Shown in pieces: positions 1-6,741 of a DNA stretch of 9,120 nucleotides. This stretch comes from Desulfobacteraceae bacterium (GTDB lineage: Bacteria > Desulfobacterota > Desulfobacteria > Desulfobacterales > Desulfobacteraceae), in contig WFQS01000058.1 in assembly GCA_015486915.1 (NCBI GenBank), positions 1 through 9,120 on the forward strand, read 5' to 3'. The notes beneath the pieces were generated by a model. It saw only the letters and a program-made list of their open reading frames with translations. It did not search any database and was not told the DNA's origin. Position numbers and translations under genes: made by a program. The stretch's first letter is position 1. Each line of letters begins with the position of its first letter.

Positions 1-626
1 CCTTTTGTATTAAAGATGATATGGTCTAACAATTTTATTCCGAGTATTTTTGACGCATCCTTGATTCTGTTGGTAATTTTTATATCCTCTTTGCTTGGCT
101 GTAAATTCCCACTAGGATGGTTATGGGCAACGATAATTGCAGTGGCTCTTTCGGCGATAACATCTGCGAATACTTCTCTGGGATGTACTTGCGTCTGATT
201 TACCAGACCAATTGTGATGACTCGCACACTCATTACTTCATTGGCACCATTAACCGATATACAAAGAAAATGCTCTTGTTTTCTATCACTGTAATGCTGG
301 ATCAGGGGTAAAACGTCTATTGGAAATTTAATTTTCAGACCTTCCGGTTTTATTCTTCGGCGCATAAATTCAAATGCTGCTGAAATAGCGGTTGCTTTAG
401 CTTCCCCAATACCATCAATTTCAATAATATCTTTTGTTTGAAAATCCAGTCCTTTTTGATCGATTGTTTTAATAATTTTTTTGGAAAGGGAAAGGACATC
501 ATTTTTCTTTGACCCCCTGCCAAGAATAATGGCGAGAAGTTCATGGTCGGCAAGAGCTTTTGCCCCTTTTAGAAGGAGCTTTTCACGGGGTCTTTCATTT
601 CGAGGCAGGTCTTTTATTTTTTTCAT
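1..626 (-). CDS. radC: RadC-family JAB-domain protein, 3' end outside window
   Basis: I translated this frame by hand from the ATG at 626-624; 208 codons are present and it stays open to the window edge. The start resembles RadC proteins (DLPRNERPREKLL, then a helix-hairpin-helix-like IDGIGEAKA at about residues 70-78). The C-terminal JAB/MPN part has HPREVF at 148-153 and the metal-binding pattern H168-x-H170-PSG-x7-D181. RadC proteins are usually about 225 aa, so perhaps 15-25 residues are missing. Their biochemical role is unsettled: the old DNA-repair assignment is doubtful, and JAB-domain RadC genes are common in mobile and defence loci. The start overlaps the stop of the RES gene as ATGA (626-623), and I see no good Shine-Dalgarno sequence before it, so translation is probably coupled to the upstream gene. 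Family assignment is firm; function here is inferred only from context. Confidence 0.93.
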   Translation of the reverse strand, partial: MKKIKDLPRNERPREKLLLKGAKALADHELLAIILGRGSKKNDVLSLSKKIIKTIDQKGLDFQTKDIIEIDGIGEAKATAISAAFEFMRRRIKPEGLKIKFPIDVLPLIQHYSDRKQEHFLCISVNGANEVMSVRVITIGLVNQTQVHPREVFADVIAERATAIIVAHNHPSGNLQPSKEDIKITNRIKDASKILGIKLLDHIIFNTK

Positions 627-1639
627 TTGGTTTTCTTGTATTCTGTTCTTATATCGGTAATTTCATATTGAAGTGTTTTAACAGCTTTGAGTTTTTTATC
701 ATTAAAAATGACATAATTATTTCCATCTGAAATCGAGCTTTTATAAATAATTCCATGAAAACCTATTTTTTTCAGTAATTCACAAAGGTATTGACTTGGA
801 AGATATTCCAGATTTGCTTCTCGTGGTATGATTGGTTTTGAAAGTTCATGCCCAAGTAGTGTAAGAAATGGCATATTCTTATAAATAAGTTCCAATTCAT
901 CTTCTGTATTGAGTTCAAATGGACTGATAGTACTTTTCGGATCACGTAAATCTGCTAATTCTAAATTGTTTTTCATCTCATATTCTGCAACAGTAACAAT
1001 TTCTCCTTTGTGGCCTCTAATTTCTGATATCGCGGTCTTTATTGATGATGCAAGGTAAAGATATGGGATGCCGATAGGATTAGCACGGCCACTTGATACT
1101 ATATTTTTAGGTGGCTTTCCCATTGATCTAATACTAAAAGGTTTAGGAGTCGTATTGATCCTCGCTCGAAAAAATTTCTGTTCACCTTTTTTTAGAATTT
1201 TACCTATATAATTGCCAAAAGGTTCAATATGTATTGTATCCGGAGCGTTTTTCGGAAAGAACCTGTTGTTATGTTTTAATTCTTCTCTAAATTGGTCCCA
1301 CTGCCGGATATTTTTTTGTTCTTTTGAGAAGCGTGCCAAATACTTAAATCGAAACAGCTTTTGATTGCCTGTTATGGTTTTTAATAATTTTTGTTGGATT
1401 GAATTGCTTTTAATTGAAAATATTTCCCAATCTTTTTGCAAAAGTTCATTAAGAGGTTCACCTTTTTTGTTTTTTTCATACAAATATAAAAGAGGTTCAA
1501 ATCTGTCAAATAAATCTTCAGGAGTTATCAGCTTTACATTATCAGCCTTGCAATAAGAACATTTGCCTTTTTTGTTAGTATTGACATTAATATGTCCTTG
1601 TAAAAATTGATCTGAAAAACAATTAGGACAACATTTCAT
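623..1639 (-). CDS. Zinc-ribbon / HEPN-RES-type protein with C-terminal RES (NAD+ phosphorylase-like) domain
   Basis: This is a 338-aa protein. At the N-terminus, C4-x2-C7 and C27-x2-C30 form a probable zinc ribbon. The middle (about 40-130) is mainly helical and ends in FREELKHNNRFFP, which contains R118-x4-H123, matching the R-x4-6-H spacing of HEPN ribonucleases. The C-terminal part from about 150 is a RES domain: FRAR (R158), GRANPIGIPYLYLA (R185, Y195), the helix with E206, and NYVIFN (308-313). RES proteins such as ParT and MbcT degrade NAD+, using conserved Arg, Tyr/His, Glu and Ser/Asn residues. I infer the same kind of chemistry here; most RES toxins lack this long N-terminal extension. 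It begins 1 bp after the sce7725 stop and overlaps radC by 4 bp. No classical small Xre/ParS-like antitoxin gene is adjacent. The RES call is good; HEPN activity is speculative. Confidence 0.85.
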   Translation of the reverse strand: MKCCPNCFSDQFLQGHINVNTNKKGKCSYCKADNVKLITPEDLFDRFEPLLYLYEKNKKGEPLNELLQKDWEIFSIKSNSIQQKLLKTITGNQKLFRFKYLARFSKEQKNIRQWDQFREELKHNNRFFPKNAPDTIHIEPFGNYIGKILKKGEQKFFRARINTTPKPFSIRSMGKPPKNIVSSGRANPIGIPYLYLASSIKTAISEIRGHKGEIVTVAEYEMKNNLELADLRDPKSTISPFELNTEDELELIYKNMPFLTLLGHELSKPIIPREANLEYLPSQYLCELLKKIGFHGIIYKSSISDGNNYVIFNDKKLKAVKTLQYEITDIRTEYKKTK

Positions 1640-1640
1640 A

Positions 1641-2591
1641 TTAAGGAGTTCTCCTTATGTAATCAGCTATAAGCTCTATATGGTGCTGCATTGAAAGTTT
1701 TTTTACATAACCAAGCCCGGGATAATGTTTCTTTTTGTATAAATCACGATATTCCTCAATTGCTGTTGATCTGAAAATATTGGACTTGGGTTTTTTTATC
1801 GCATTAACCAATTTTTGAAGTGCTTCCAAAAATTTGCCGCCGGGGTCGGTTGGTGAATCGGTTTGGTCTGAAATAAAGTGATAAATAAACATATCATCAT
1901 CAGAATCACAGTAGGTTAAATGTATTGCGACTGCGTATGCAGGACCGCCGGATTCAGAATAGTCATCACCAACAATTAAATAGTCACCAAAACCGTTCAT
2001 TCCCTCGTCAGGATACGTAATGTGCAAATCTGAGAAATGTTCACTTGGCGGATAAAGAGAGTTCTTTTTTTGTGGCTTAAAACCATTTCTTATTAGTATT
2101 CTTTTAATTCCATCTTTTTTAAGATGGCGCTGGTACAGTTTTCCAACAGTTCCATCAATAAATATATGATTAGTAACATTTGTAACCGATTTTAAAGTAG
2201 AAGCAACTTTTTTACCGTCGGTATAACCGCTATGAATTATGGAAAAGTTTCTTTTTTTATATTTCTTTAGAATCGGTCTTAAATCGGTAATTTTTGATTT
2301 GGCGTGAAGCATGTACCCCAAAGTAATATTAGTATGATTTTTACACTCACCATCAATTATTTCTTTTAAAATATCATCTGTTTTTACAGGTTTTTGACCC
2401 GCTTGGGGATTTATGATTAAAGTGCAATTTGTATTTTCCTTGTCTATCGATTTCAGCGCTCGCTTTAATGCCGTTAAATCATTTTTTACAGGCTCAATAA
2501 CCGGATGAATATTATTGTCGGTCAGGAATTTTGCATTATCCCTAATCAATATTAATTCAAATTGTTTTCCTCTTAAAAACGGATAATACAT
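1641..2591 (-). CDS. sce7725 family protein (uncharacterised)
   Basis: This is a 316-aa soluble protein. The N-terminus (MYYPFLRGKQFEL) and the order of motifs (HPVIEPVK, then IINPQAGQ, then GFGDYLIVGDD at about 200-210) match what I recall of the sce7725 family, named after a Sorangium cellulosum gene found beside sce7726. Alternating hydrophobic strands and helices suggest an alpha/beta barrel-like fold, but this is only a reading of the pattern. I see no signal peptide, membrane segment or obvious catalytic motif. The ATG at 2591 follows an AGGAG that overlaps the stop of sce7726 (TAGGAG), 10 bp away, so the two genes are very probably co-translated. The consistent pairing with a nuclease-like partner and a RES protein suggests a sensor, adaptor or regulator role, which is not demonstrated. 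Family confidence is fair; biochemical function is unknown. Confidence 0.75.
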   Translation of the reverse strand: MYYPFLRGKQFELILIRDNAKFLTDNNIHPVIEPVKNDLTALKRALKSIDKENTNCTLIINPQAGQKPVKTDDILKEIIDGECKNHTNITLGYMLHAKSKITDLRPILKKYKKRNFSIIHSGYTDGKKVASTLKSVTNVTNHIFIDGTVGKLYQRHLKKDGIKRILIRNGFKPQKKNSLYPPSEHFSDLHITYPDEGMNGFGDYLIVGDDYSESGGPAYAVAIHLTYCDSDDDMFIYHFISDQTDSPTDPGGKFLEALQKLVNAIKKPKSNIFRSTAIEEYRDLYKKKHYPGLGYVKKLSMQHHIELIADYIRRTP

Positions 2592-2601
2592 ACAATTTCT
2601 C

Positions 2602-3504
2602 CTATGTTAATTCAGGGATTAATATTGAGCCGATGCTGTTTTTCAGATTATTTTTCAGTGATACTATTTTTGATTTTTCATTACAAATGCTCAAAGCATA
2701 CGCTGATAATGAATTTGGCGCTACAGAAATGAATTCTCCGAGCAATTTTGCATTATTACGTTTTCTCAAAACATTTATAGTCAGATCATGCGCTGTTTCC
2801 GGCGGCATTTTGCAAAACATCTTTTTGCATTCACGATAAATCAGGGTATTGGGGGCATCGGGAACCGCCCCAAAAAAAGAGCTGATAATCTTCAGGTATT
2901 CCTGCTTTCGCAAAGAGTCAAATAAAACATCAGGGCTGATATTTTTCTTGTTTGATTTTGACTCTCTTATTGTTGATATGGTATTTCTGTTTGTTAAAAC
3001 TTGAATACCTGCTCTGCCGGGGAGAGTGGCTTCCAACTTTGCAACCTGCGAACTTGAAGTTATAACATTGATATGGTCAAAAATATTGCAATATGCATTT
3101 AATTGATTTTCAAGGCGTTTCAAAGAATCCAATTCGGATTTGATTTCATATACGGTTGATGTGCCGTTTAAGATAACAGCATCCGCCTTGCATCTGCCGA
3201 CACGAAATTCCGTTAACATACTTGATGTATTCAGAGAATGTTTGCCCAGCAGAATTTTGTTAGCTATAGCATTTTTATAGATATATTCATTGCGATAGTT
3301 TTTAAAAAGCAGATTGTACACCAAGTCAAAAAAGTGTGAAAGAGGCATGCTTGTGTCTATTTTATCGAGCAGACCGCTATTTTTGCATACTTCTGCCAGG
3401 TAATTGGAATGCCCGTTGAAAATAAGGCTGTCCAGTACGATTGGAGAGAATATTCTTCCGATAGCAGGGAAGTATTTTTTGTTAATATTGTTTATTGTAT
3501 TCAT
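2602..3504 (-). CDS. sce7726 family protein, PD-(D/E)XK nuclease-like
   Basis: This is a 300-aa protein and the first gene of the minus-strand operon. The central part carries a PD-(D/E)XK-like arrangement: E99 in TEFRVG, D108 in KADAV, then E120-I-K122 in VYEIKS, followed by Q134 in NQLNAY, as in Holliday-resolvase or restriction-type nucleases. The C-terminal third is helical with basic patches (ESKSNKKN, RECKKMF) and no recognised domain. The family is named after a Sorangium gene next to sce7725, and that neighbour is present here. The ATG at 3504 has only a weak ribosome site (AGAGAA), so expression may have depended on read-through from the hsdS transcript, which ends 63 bp upstream. 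A DNA-cleaving role is inferred from the motif; the substrate is unknown. Confidence 0.8.
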   Translation of the reverse strand: MNTINNINKKYFPAIGRIFSPIVLDSLIFNGHSNYLAEVCKNSGLLDKIDTSMPLSHFFDLVYNLLFKNYRNEYIYKNAIANKILLGKHSLNTSSMLTEFRVGRCKADAVILNGTSTVYEIKSELDSLKRLENQLNAYCNIFDHINVITSSSQVAKLEATLPGRAGIQVLTNRNTISTIRESKSNKKNISPDVLFDSLRKQEYLKIISSFFGAVPDAPNTLIYRECKKMFCKMPPETAHDLTINVLRKRNNAKLLGEFISVAPNSLSAYALSICNEKSKIVSLKNNLKNSIGSILIPELT

Positions 3505-3567
3505 CTTTATTCTCTAAAATAATTTCTTCCTTTACTTTACCATACAATTATCGTCTTTTAAATAAAT

Positions 3568-3681
3568 TCATTTGAGTCTTTTGCCTTTTCCGCGACGGCT
3601 TTTCTTCTTTGCCGCTTTCAACTCCGCTTCCATCTTTGCTTTTTCTTCCCGTATCCGCTCAAGAAGTTTTTCGGCACTCTC
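3568..3681 (-). pseudogene. hsdS: 3' remnant of type I restriction specificity subunit gene
   Basis: Read on the minus strand, the frame ending at the TGA at 3570-3568 encodes ESAEKLLERIREEKAKME and then a very basic tail (AKKKSRRGKGKRLK). The acidic ESAEKLLERI helix followed by a lysine-rich end is typical of the C-terminus of HsdS, where NDE(P/S)A..LL..I precedes a charged helix. Everything upstream, including both target-recognition domains, has been replaced by the ISAzo13-like transposase gene. The junction lies near 3682: the transposase frame ends with its TGA at 3682-3680 and the hsdS frame continues from the GAG at 3681. An ATG at 3690 could start a 40-aa peptide in this frame, but that is probably accidental. 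The remnant identifies the neighbourhood as a former type I restriction-modification locus. Confidence 0.72.
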
Positions 3682-4794
3682 AAAATACATAATTATGACT
3701 TTTTAAGATGACACCTTTTAAAGATCTTGTAATATGGGGGAATAGCCGATGCTCTATAGGATTCCATTTCGATGTATACGGTGGGAAATGTGCCATCCGT
3801 ATTTCTACTCCAATTTCATCTACAAGTTTCTGCAAATCTTCTTTGAAGATATAGTGACGGCTTGAATTACTACCACCACCATCAGCAAGTATGAGAATAG
3901 AAGTACTATTCGGATATTGGATCTTGCCATAATTCTGCCACCAAATTCTTATCGAGTCGCAGGAAAACTCACTTGTATCTTTACTAATTCCAATGTTCAC
4001 ATGGGCTTTGTTAAATTTTAAATCATAAATAGCGTGAGGAATTACTACCCCTTCAGCAAGATATGGAAAATCGTGATCATATACTTCAATTACACCCGTA
4101 TTATATACATGGCCATCCCTGTATAGATTGCCTAAAAGCTCTTTTTTTTTGTATCCATACTGACAACCGGATTGCCATCTTTGAGATATTGTTCTTTTAA
4201 TTGATTAATTTTTTCAAATTGCTCATTACGATTTTTAGAAGTCCCAATGGATCTGTTCTTAAAGGCTTTACGCTTTCTAAACCCATGTTTTTTTAACAGT
4301 TTTTTAATCACTGTTACGCTGATTATAATTCCTGACTCTTTCATTTTGGCTGCAATTTTTTTGTGACTTAAATTGGTCCAACGAATTTTTCCATCCATAG
4401 GGTCCCCAGCAATATGGTCGTCAATAACGTTAAGAAAAACTTCGTCTATATTTTTTATTATGTCTATAACCTGCTTTCGTCCACCCCCCTTTTTCCGGAT
4501 TCTACCTTTTACAACTTTATCCGGTTCTTGTAGTTCAGATATACCTCTAACTATGGTATTTCTACTGCAACCAAGAAGTTCAATGATATAGGCCTTACCC
4601 CCTCTCGGTAATTTTAGCGCTTCTATTGCAGTATATGCTCGTCTGTCTTTTTCAGACAGTTTCAAATAAGTAGCTTTGATAAATTTTTCAATTTTAGCAG
4701 GATATGGTAATAATGGTTTTGGGCCAGGTGTTATATTTTTTCCTTTCATAAACGGTGCCTCATAAATTATTAGTTGAGATTGCACCGTAACCAT
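3680..4794 (-). pseudogene. ISAzo13-family transposase, split by -1 frameshift and missing its C-terminus
   Basis: Two overlapping frames together make one ISAzo13-like DDE transposase. The first (4794-4132, 220 aa) carries the N-terminal DNA-binding part (LLGCSRNTIVRGISELQE) and ends at VVSMDTKKKSF, containing the first catalytic Asp (D214). The second frame resumes at once with ELLGNLYRDGHVYN and continues through DTSEFSCDSIRIWWQ, the second Asp in ILADGGGSNSSRH and the Glu in TSKWNPIEHRLF. All three catalytic acids are therefore present across the two frames. The coding sequence stops at KSHNYVF, where family members continue for roughly 40 more residues, so the C-terminus and the right end of the element are lost and hsdS sequence follows. 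The start could be the ATG at 4794 or an internal Met before KGKNITPG. The protein is probably inactive because of the truncation, whether or not the frameshift is programmed. Confidence 0.88.
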
Positions 4795-4844
4795 CTCATA
4801 TTATCAGATAAATGTCTATAACTTTGTACCTAATTGTTTTTAAT
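3682..4844 (-). mobile_element. Truncated ISAzo13-like insertion sequence
   Basis: The extent is defined by the transposase homology on the left and by the start of the neighbouring insertion sequence on the right. The 50 bp before the transposase start (4795-4844) probably hold the 5' end of the element, but I could not define an inverted repeat because the other end is missing. The element is oriented like the sce7726 operon and lies directly upstream of it, with no obvious terminator in between, so element transcription could run into those genes. The outer boundary on the 4844 side is uncertain. Confidence 0.7.
4141..4150 (-). other. A9G slippery run, candidate -1 ribosomal frameshift site
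   Basis: On the minus strand nine A residues (4150-4142) are followed by G (4141). In the first frame the codons are ACA AAA AAA AAG AGC, which places the classic heptamer A AAA AAG at 4147-4141. Slipping back one base gives AAA AAA GAG CTT TTA GGC, restoring the family sequence DTKKKELLGN with no missing residue. The position and exact frame fit programmed frameshifting, but a simple one-base loss in a homopolymer would look the same. Confidence 0.55.
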
Positions 4845-4858
4845 TAGTGCCTGACCGA
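4845..4858 (+). repeat. Left terminal inverted repeat of the ISNCY-like element
   Basis: TAGTGCCTGACCGA is the exact reverse complement of 6728-6741. Identity between the two ends drops immediately inside the 14 bp. This is the presumed outer transposase binding and cleavage site. Confidence 0.9.
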
Positions 4859-4986
4859 GAGCTTTAAACCTCTTGACTATCAAGGGATTGGCATGATTTT
4901 GTATAGTTAAAGAATTCAATTTTTATAGCTTTTTTGCTTCCATTTTATGGGAAAAAATGGTAGTGTCATTTATACGATATGCCCTG

Positions 4987-5013
4987 TTTACAGGCATTAC
5001 AACTTACTATAGA
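4987..5013 (+). promoter_or_regulatory. Possible weak promoter for the ISNCY-like transposase
   Basis: TTTACA (4987-4992) and TATAGA (5008-5013) resemble -35 and -10 boxes, but the spacer is only 15 bp, shorter than ideal. The pair overlaps a small hairpin (CCTG TTTA CAGG, 4983-4994). The location inside the element and upstream of the gene is suitable; the assignment is tentative. Confidence 0.25.
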
Positions 5014-5042
5014 TGTAGTTTTTAAATACAACGAAAAAGATA

Positions 5043-5059
5043 CGAAGCTTAAATCTTCG
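5043..5059 (+). promoter_or_regulatory. Hairpin just upstream of the transposase start
   Basis: CGAAG (5043-5047) and CTTCG (5055-5059) can form a 5-bp stem with a 7-base loop, ending 2 bp before the GTG and 11 bp before the ATG start. No strong Shine-Dalgarno sequence is visible nearby. Many insertion sequences use such structures to reduce translation from outside transcripts; that role is inference here. Confidence 0.3.
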
Positions 5060-5061
5060 AT

Positions 5062-6537
5062 GTGAAAAATATGCGAAAAATAATTAAATCTCAGTTAGAA
5101 TTTGATCATGTATCTATCCCTGACATTAAAATAAATCTTAAATCCCGGGATGAAATTCCAAAAATTCTTATAGGTCTTCAAGCTCTTTTTTGTAATCGTG
5201 AATCCAGGACTAAAGTTTTTGAGATCCTTGAGAAATTAATTCCATCCCATGTTAATTCTAAAAATGGTAGAAAAGGGATGGACCTGTGGAAAATACTCGT
5301 TTTGGGAATGATTCGTTTGGGATGCTACTGGGATTATGATAAATTGCTGGATATTGCTAACAACCACAAAACATTGCGCTTGATGCTTGGCCATGGTGAT
5401 TTTTGTGATGACTATGAATACAAACTCCAGACATTAAAAGACAATATCTCTTTATTTACACCAGAGATTCTTGATGAAATAAATCAGATTGCTGTAGCTT
5501 ACGGTCATAATTTTTTGTTAAAAGATCCGGAAAATGAAGAATTGAGGGTAAGCTGTGATTCTTTTGTCACGGAAACTGATGTACACTTTCCAACAGATAT
5601 AAATCTCTTGCTTGACAGCCAGCGCAAAGTAATAACCCTTATCATGTCTGTATGCATCGACCTTGGTATAACTGAATGGCGGCAAGGCAAATACAACTTT
5701 CAAAAAGTAAAAAGGTTGTTCCGGAAAGCCCAGCAAACGAAACGTTCTACTTCCAAAGACCCTGTTAAAAAGAAAAAAAGAAAACAACTGATCATTGATG
5801 CACATAATGAATATTTGATATTTGCAAGAACTATCATTGAGAAAGTCCAGAAAGTTTTATCCTCCATCTCGACAACCGATATTTGTTCTCAGATACGGAT
5901 TGATGAGGTTTCAAAATATATTGGATATGCTGAAAAATTTATTGACCAAATCAATAGACGGGTAATTGATGGAGAAACTATTCCCCACAATGAAAAAGTA
6001 TTTTCAATTTTTGAAGAACATACTGAATGGATAAGCAAGGGAAAGGCTGGTGTGCCTCAGCAATTAGGTATCCGGGTTTGCATCGTGCGTGATCAGTTTG
6101 GTTTTATACTTCAGCATAAGGTCATGGAAAAGCAAACAGATGATAAAATAGCTGTTTCAATTATTTTTGATGCTAAACAAAAATTTAAAAATATCAAAAG
6201 CTGTTCCTTTGATAAAGGTTTTCATAGCCCCTCAAATCAGAAGAAACTCAGGGAACTATTGGATAAAGTGATACTCCCTGTTAAAGGCCGACTTTCTGAA
6301 AAAAGAAAAGCCATTGAATATTCTAAAGAATTTTTAGAGGCAAGGAGACAACATTCGGCAGTAGAATCATCAATAGGAGCTTTGCAAAACCATGGATTAA
6401 AAAAATGTCCTGATCATGGGATACATGGTTTTAAAAGATATGTCAGTATGGGTATGCTGGCAAGAAACCTTCAGATTATTGGACATGTAATTCAACAAAA
6501 AGAATTAAAACTCCAAAAGAAAAAATGCACAGGATAA
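5062..6537 (+). CDS. ISNCY-like DDE transposase
   Basis: This intact 491-aa protein resembles transposases annotated as ISNCY family. It has an N-terminal region with LKSRDEIPKIL (27-37), GRKGMDLWKILVLGMIRLG (69-87) and a TLKDNISL helix. The catalytic core carries D166 in SCDSFVTETDVHFPTD, D384 in CSFDKGFHS and E435 in HSAVESSIGAL as probable DDE residues, with a long helical insertion (about 205-320, including PVKKKKRKQ) between the first two. PHNEKVFSIFEEHTEWISKGK (309-328) and CPDHGIHGFKRYVSMGML near the end are also family-like. The frame opens with GTG at 5062; the ATG at 5071 (MRKIIK) is the more usual start for this family and I prefer it. A CGAAG/CTTCG hairpin (5043-5059) lies just upstream and may limit translation. 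All core residues are present, so the enzyme is probably functional. Confidence 0.9.
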   Translation: MKNMRKIIKSQLEFDHVSIPDIKINLKSRDEIPKILIGLQALFCNRESRTKVFEILEKLIPSHVNSKNGRKGMDLWKILVLGMIRLGCYWDYDKLLDIANNHKTLRLMLGHGDFCDDYEYKLQTLKDNISLFTPEILDEINQIAVAYGHNFLLKDPENEELRVSCDSFVTETDVHFPTDINLLLDSQRKVITLIMSVCIDLGITEWRQGKYNFQKVKRLFRKAQQTKRSTSKDPVKKKKRKQLIIDAHNEYLIFARTIIEKVQKVLSSISTTDICSQIRIDEVSKYIGYAEKFIDQINRRVIDGETIPHNEKVFSIFEEHTEWISKGKAGVPQQLGIRVCIVRDQFGFILQHKVMEKQTDDKIAVSIIFDAKQKFKNIKSCSFDKGFHSPSNQKKLRELLDKVILPVKGRLSEKRKAIEYSKEFLEARRQHSAVESSIGALQNHGLKKCPDHGIHGFKRYVSMGMLARNLQIIGHVIQQKELKLQKKKCTG

Positions 6538-6727
6538 TAATATCAACGAAACAAAACGGAATGAAATTTAGTTCAAGGGAGTAGAGGGCTTAATTTTCAA
6601 CAAAACTAAGCTGATCTCACGATTTTTTATGAATTTAATTCATTAGACTTATTCATCAGAAATTTACGTTACATTTTTGGTAAAATGACCGACGATTTAT
6701 TCGCGCTTTTTTACGCAACAGGGGTTT

Positions 6728-6741
6728 TCGGTCAGGCACTA
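6728..6741 (+). repeat. Right terminal inverted repeat of the ISNCY-like element
   Basis: TCGGTCAGGCACTA pairs perfectly with 4845-4858. A further partial copy of the core (TGACCGA at 6686-6692) lies 35 bp inside in the opposite orientation. It could act as an accessory transposase site or form a stem with this end. Confidence 0.9.

Larger units (their letters stand above)
4845..6741 (+). mobile_element. Complete insertion sequence, ISNCY-like, 1897 bp
   Basis: The element is bounded by perfect 14-bp inverted repeats (4845-4858 and 6728-6741) around a single transposase gene. The bases directly outside both ends are AAT (4842-4844 and 6742-6744), a possible 3-bp target duplication. The AT-rich flanks make a chance match likely, and the exact terminal base is ambiguous because of TTA/TAA symmetry at the ends. 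About 217 bp of leader precede the gene and 204 bp follow it. An intact frame with matching ends suggests a recent insertion. It separates the minus-strand accessory genes from lpdA. The ISNCY subgroup is not certain. Confidence 0.87.

Noticed and set aside
16..311. Short plus-strand reading frames at the left edge
   Set aside because: They lie opposite the clearly conserved RadC frame (HNHPSG motif) and show no family features.
3510..3545. Possible minus-strand promoter TTGTAT-N17-AATTAT before sce7726
   Set aside because: The -35 box matches only three consensus bases and the -10 box ends about 14 bp before the ATG, leaving too short a leader; probably chance in AT-rich DNA.
6672..6687. 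CATTTT-TGGT-AAAATG hairpin inside the right end of the insertion sequence
   Set aside because: It has a short A/T-rich stem and no T tract after it; not credible as a terminator.
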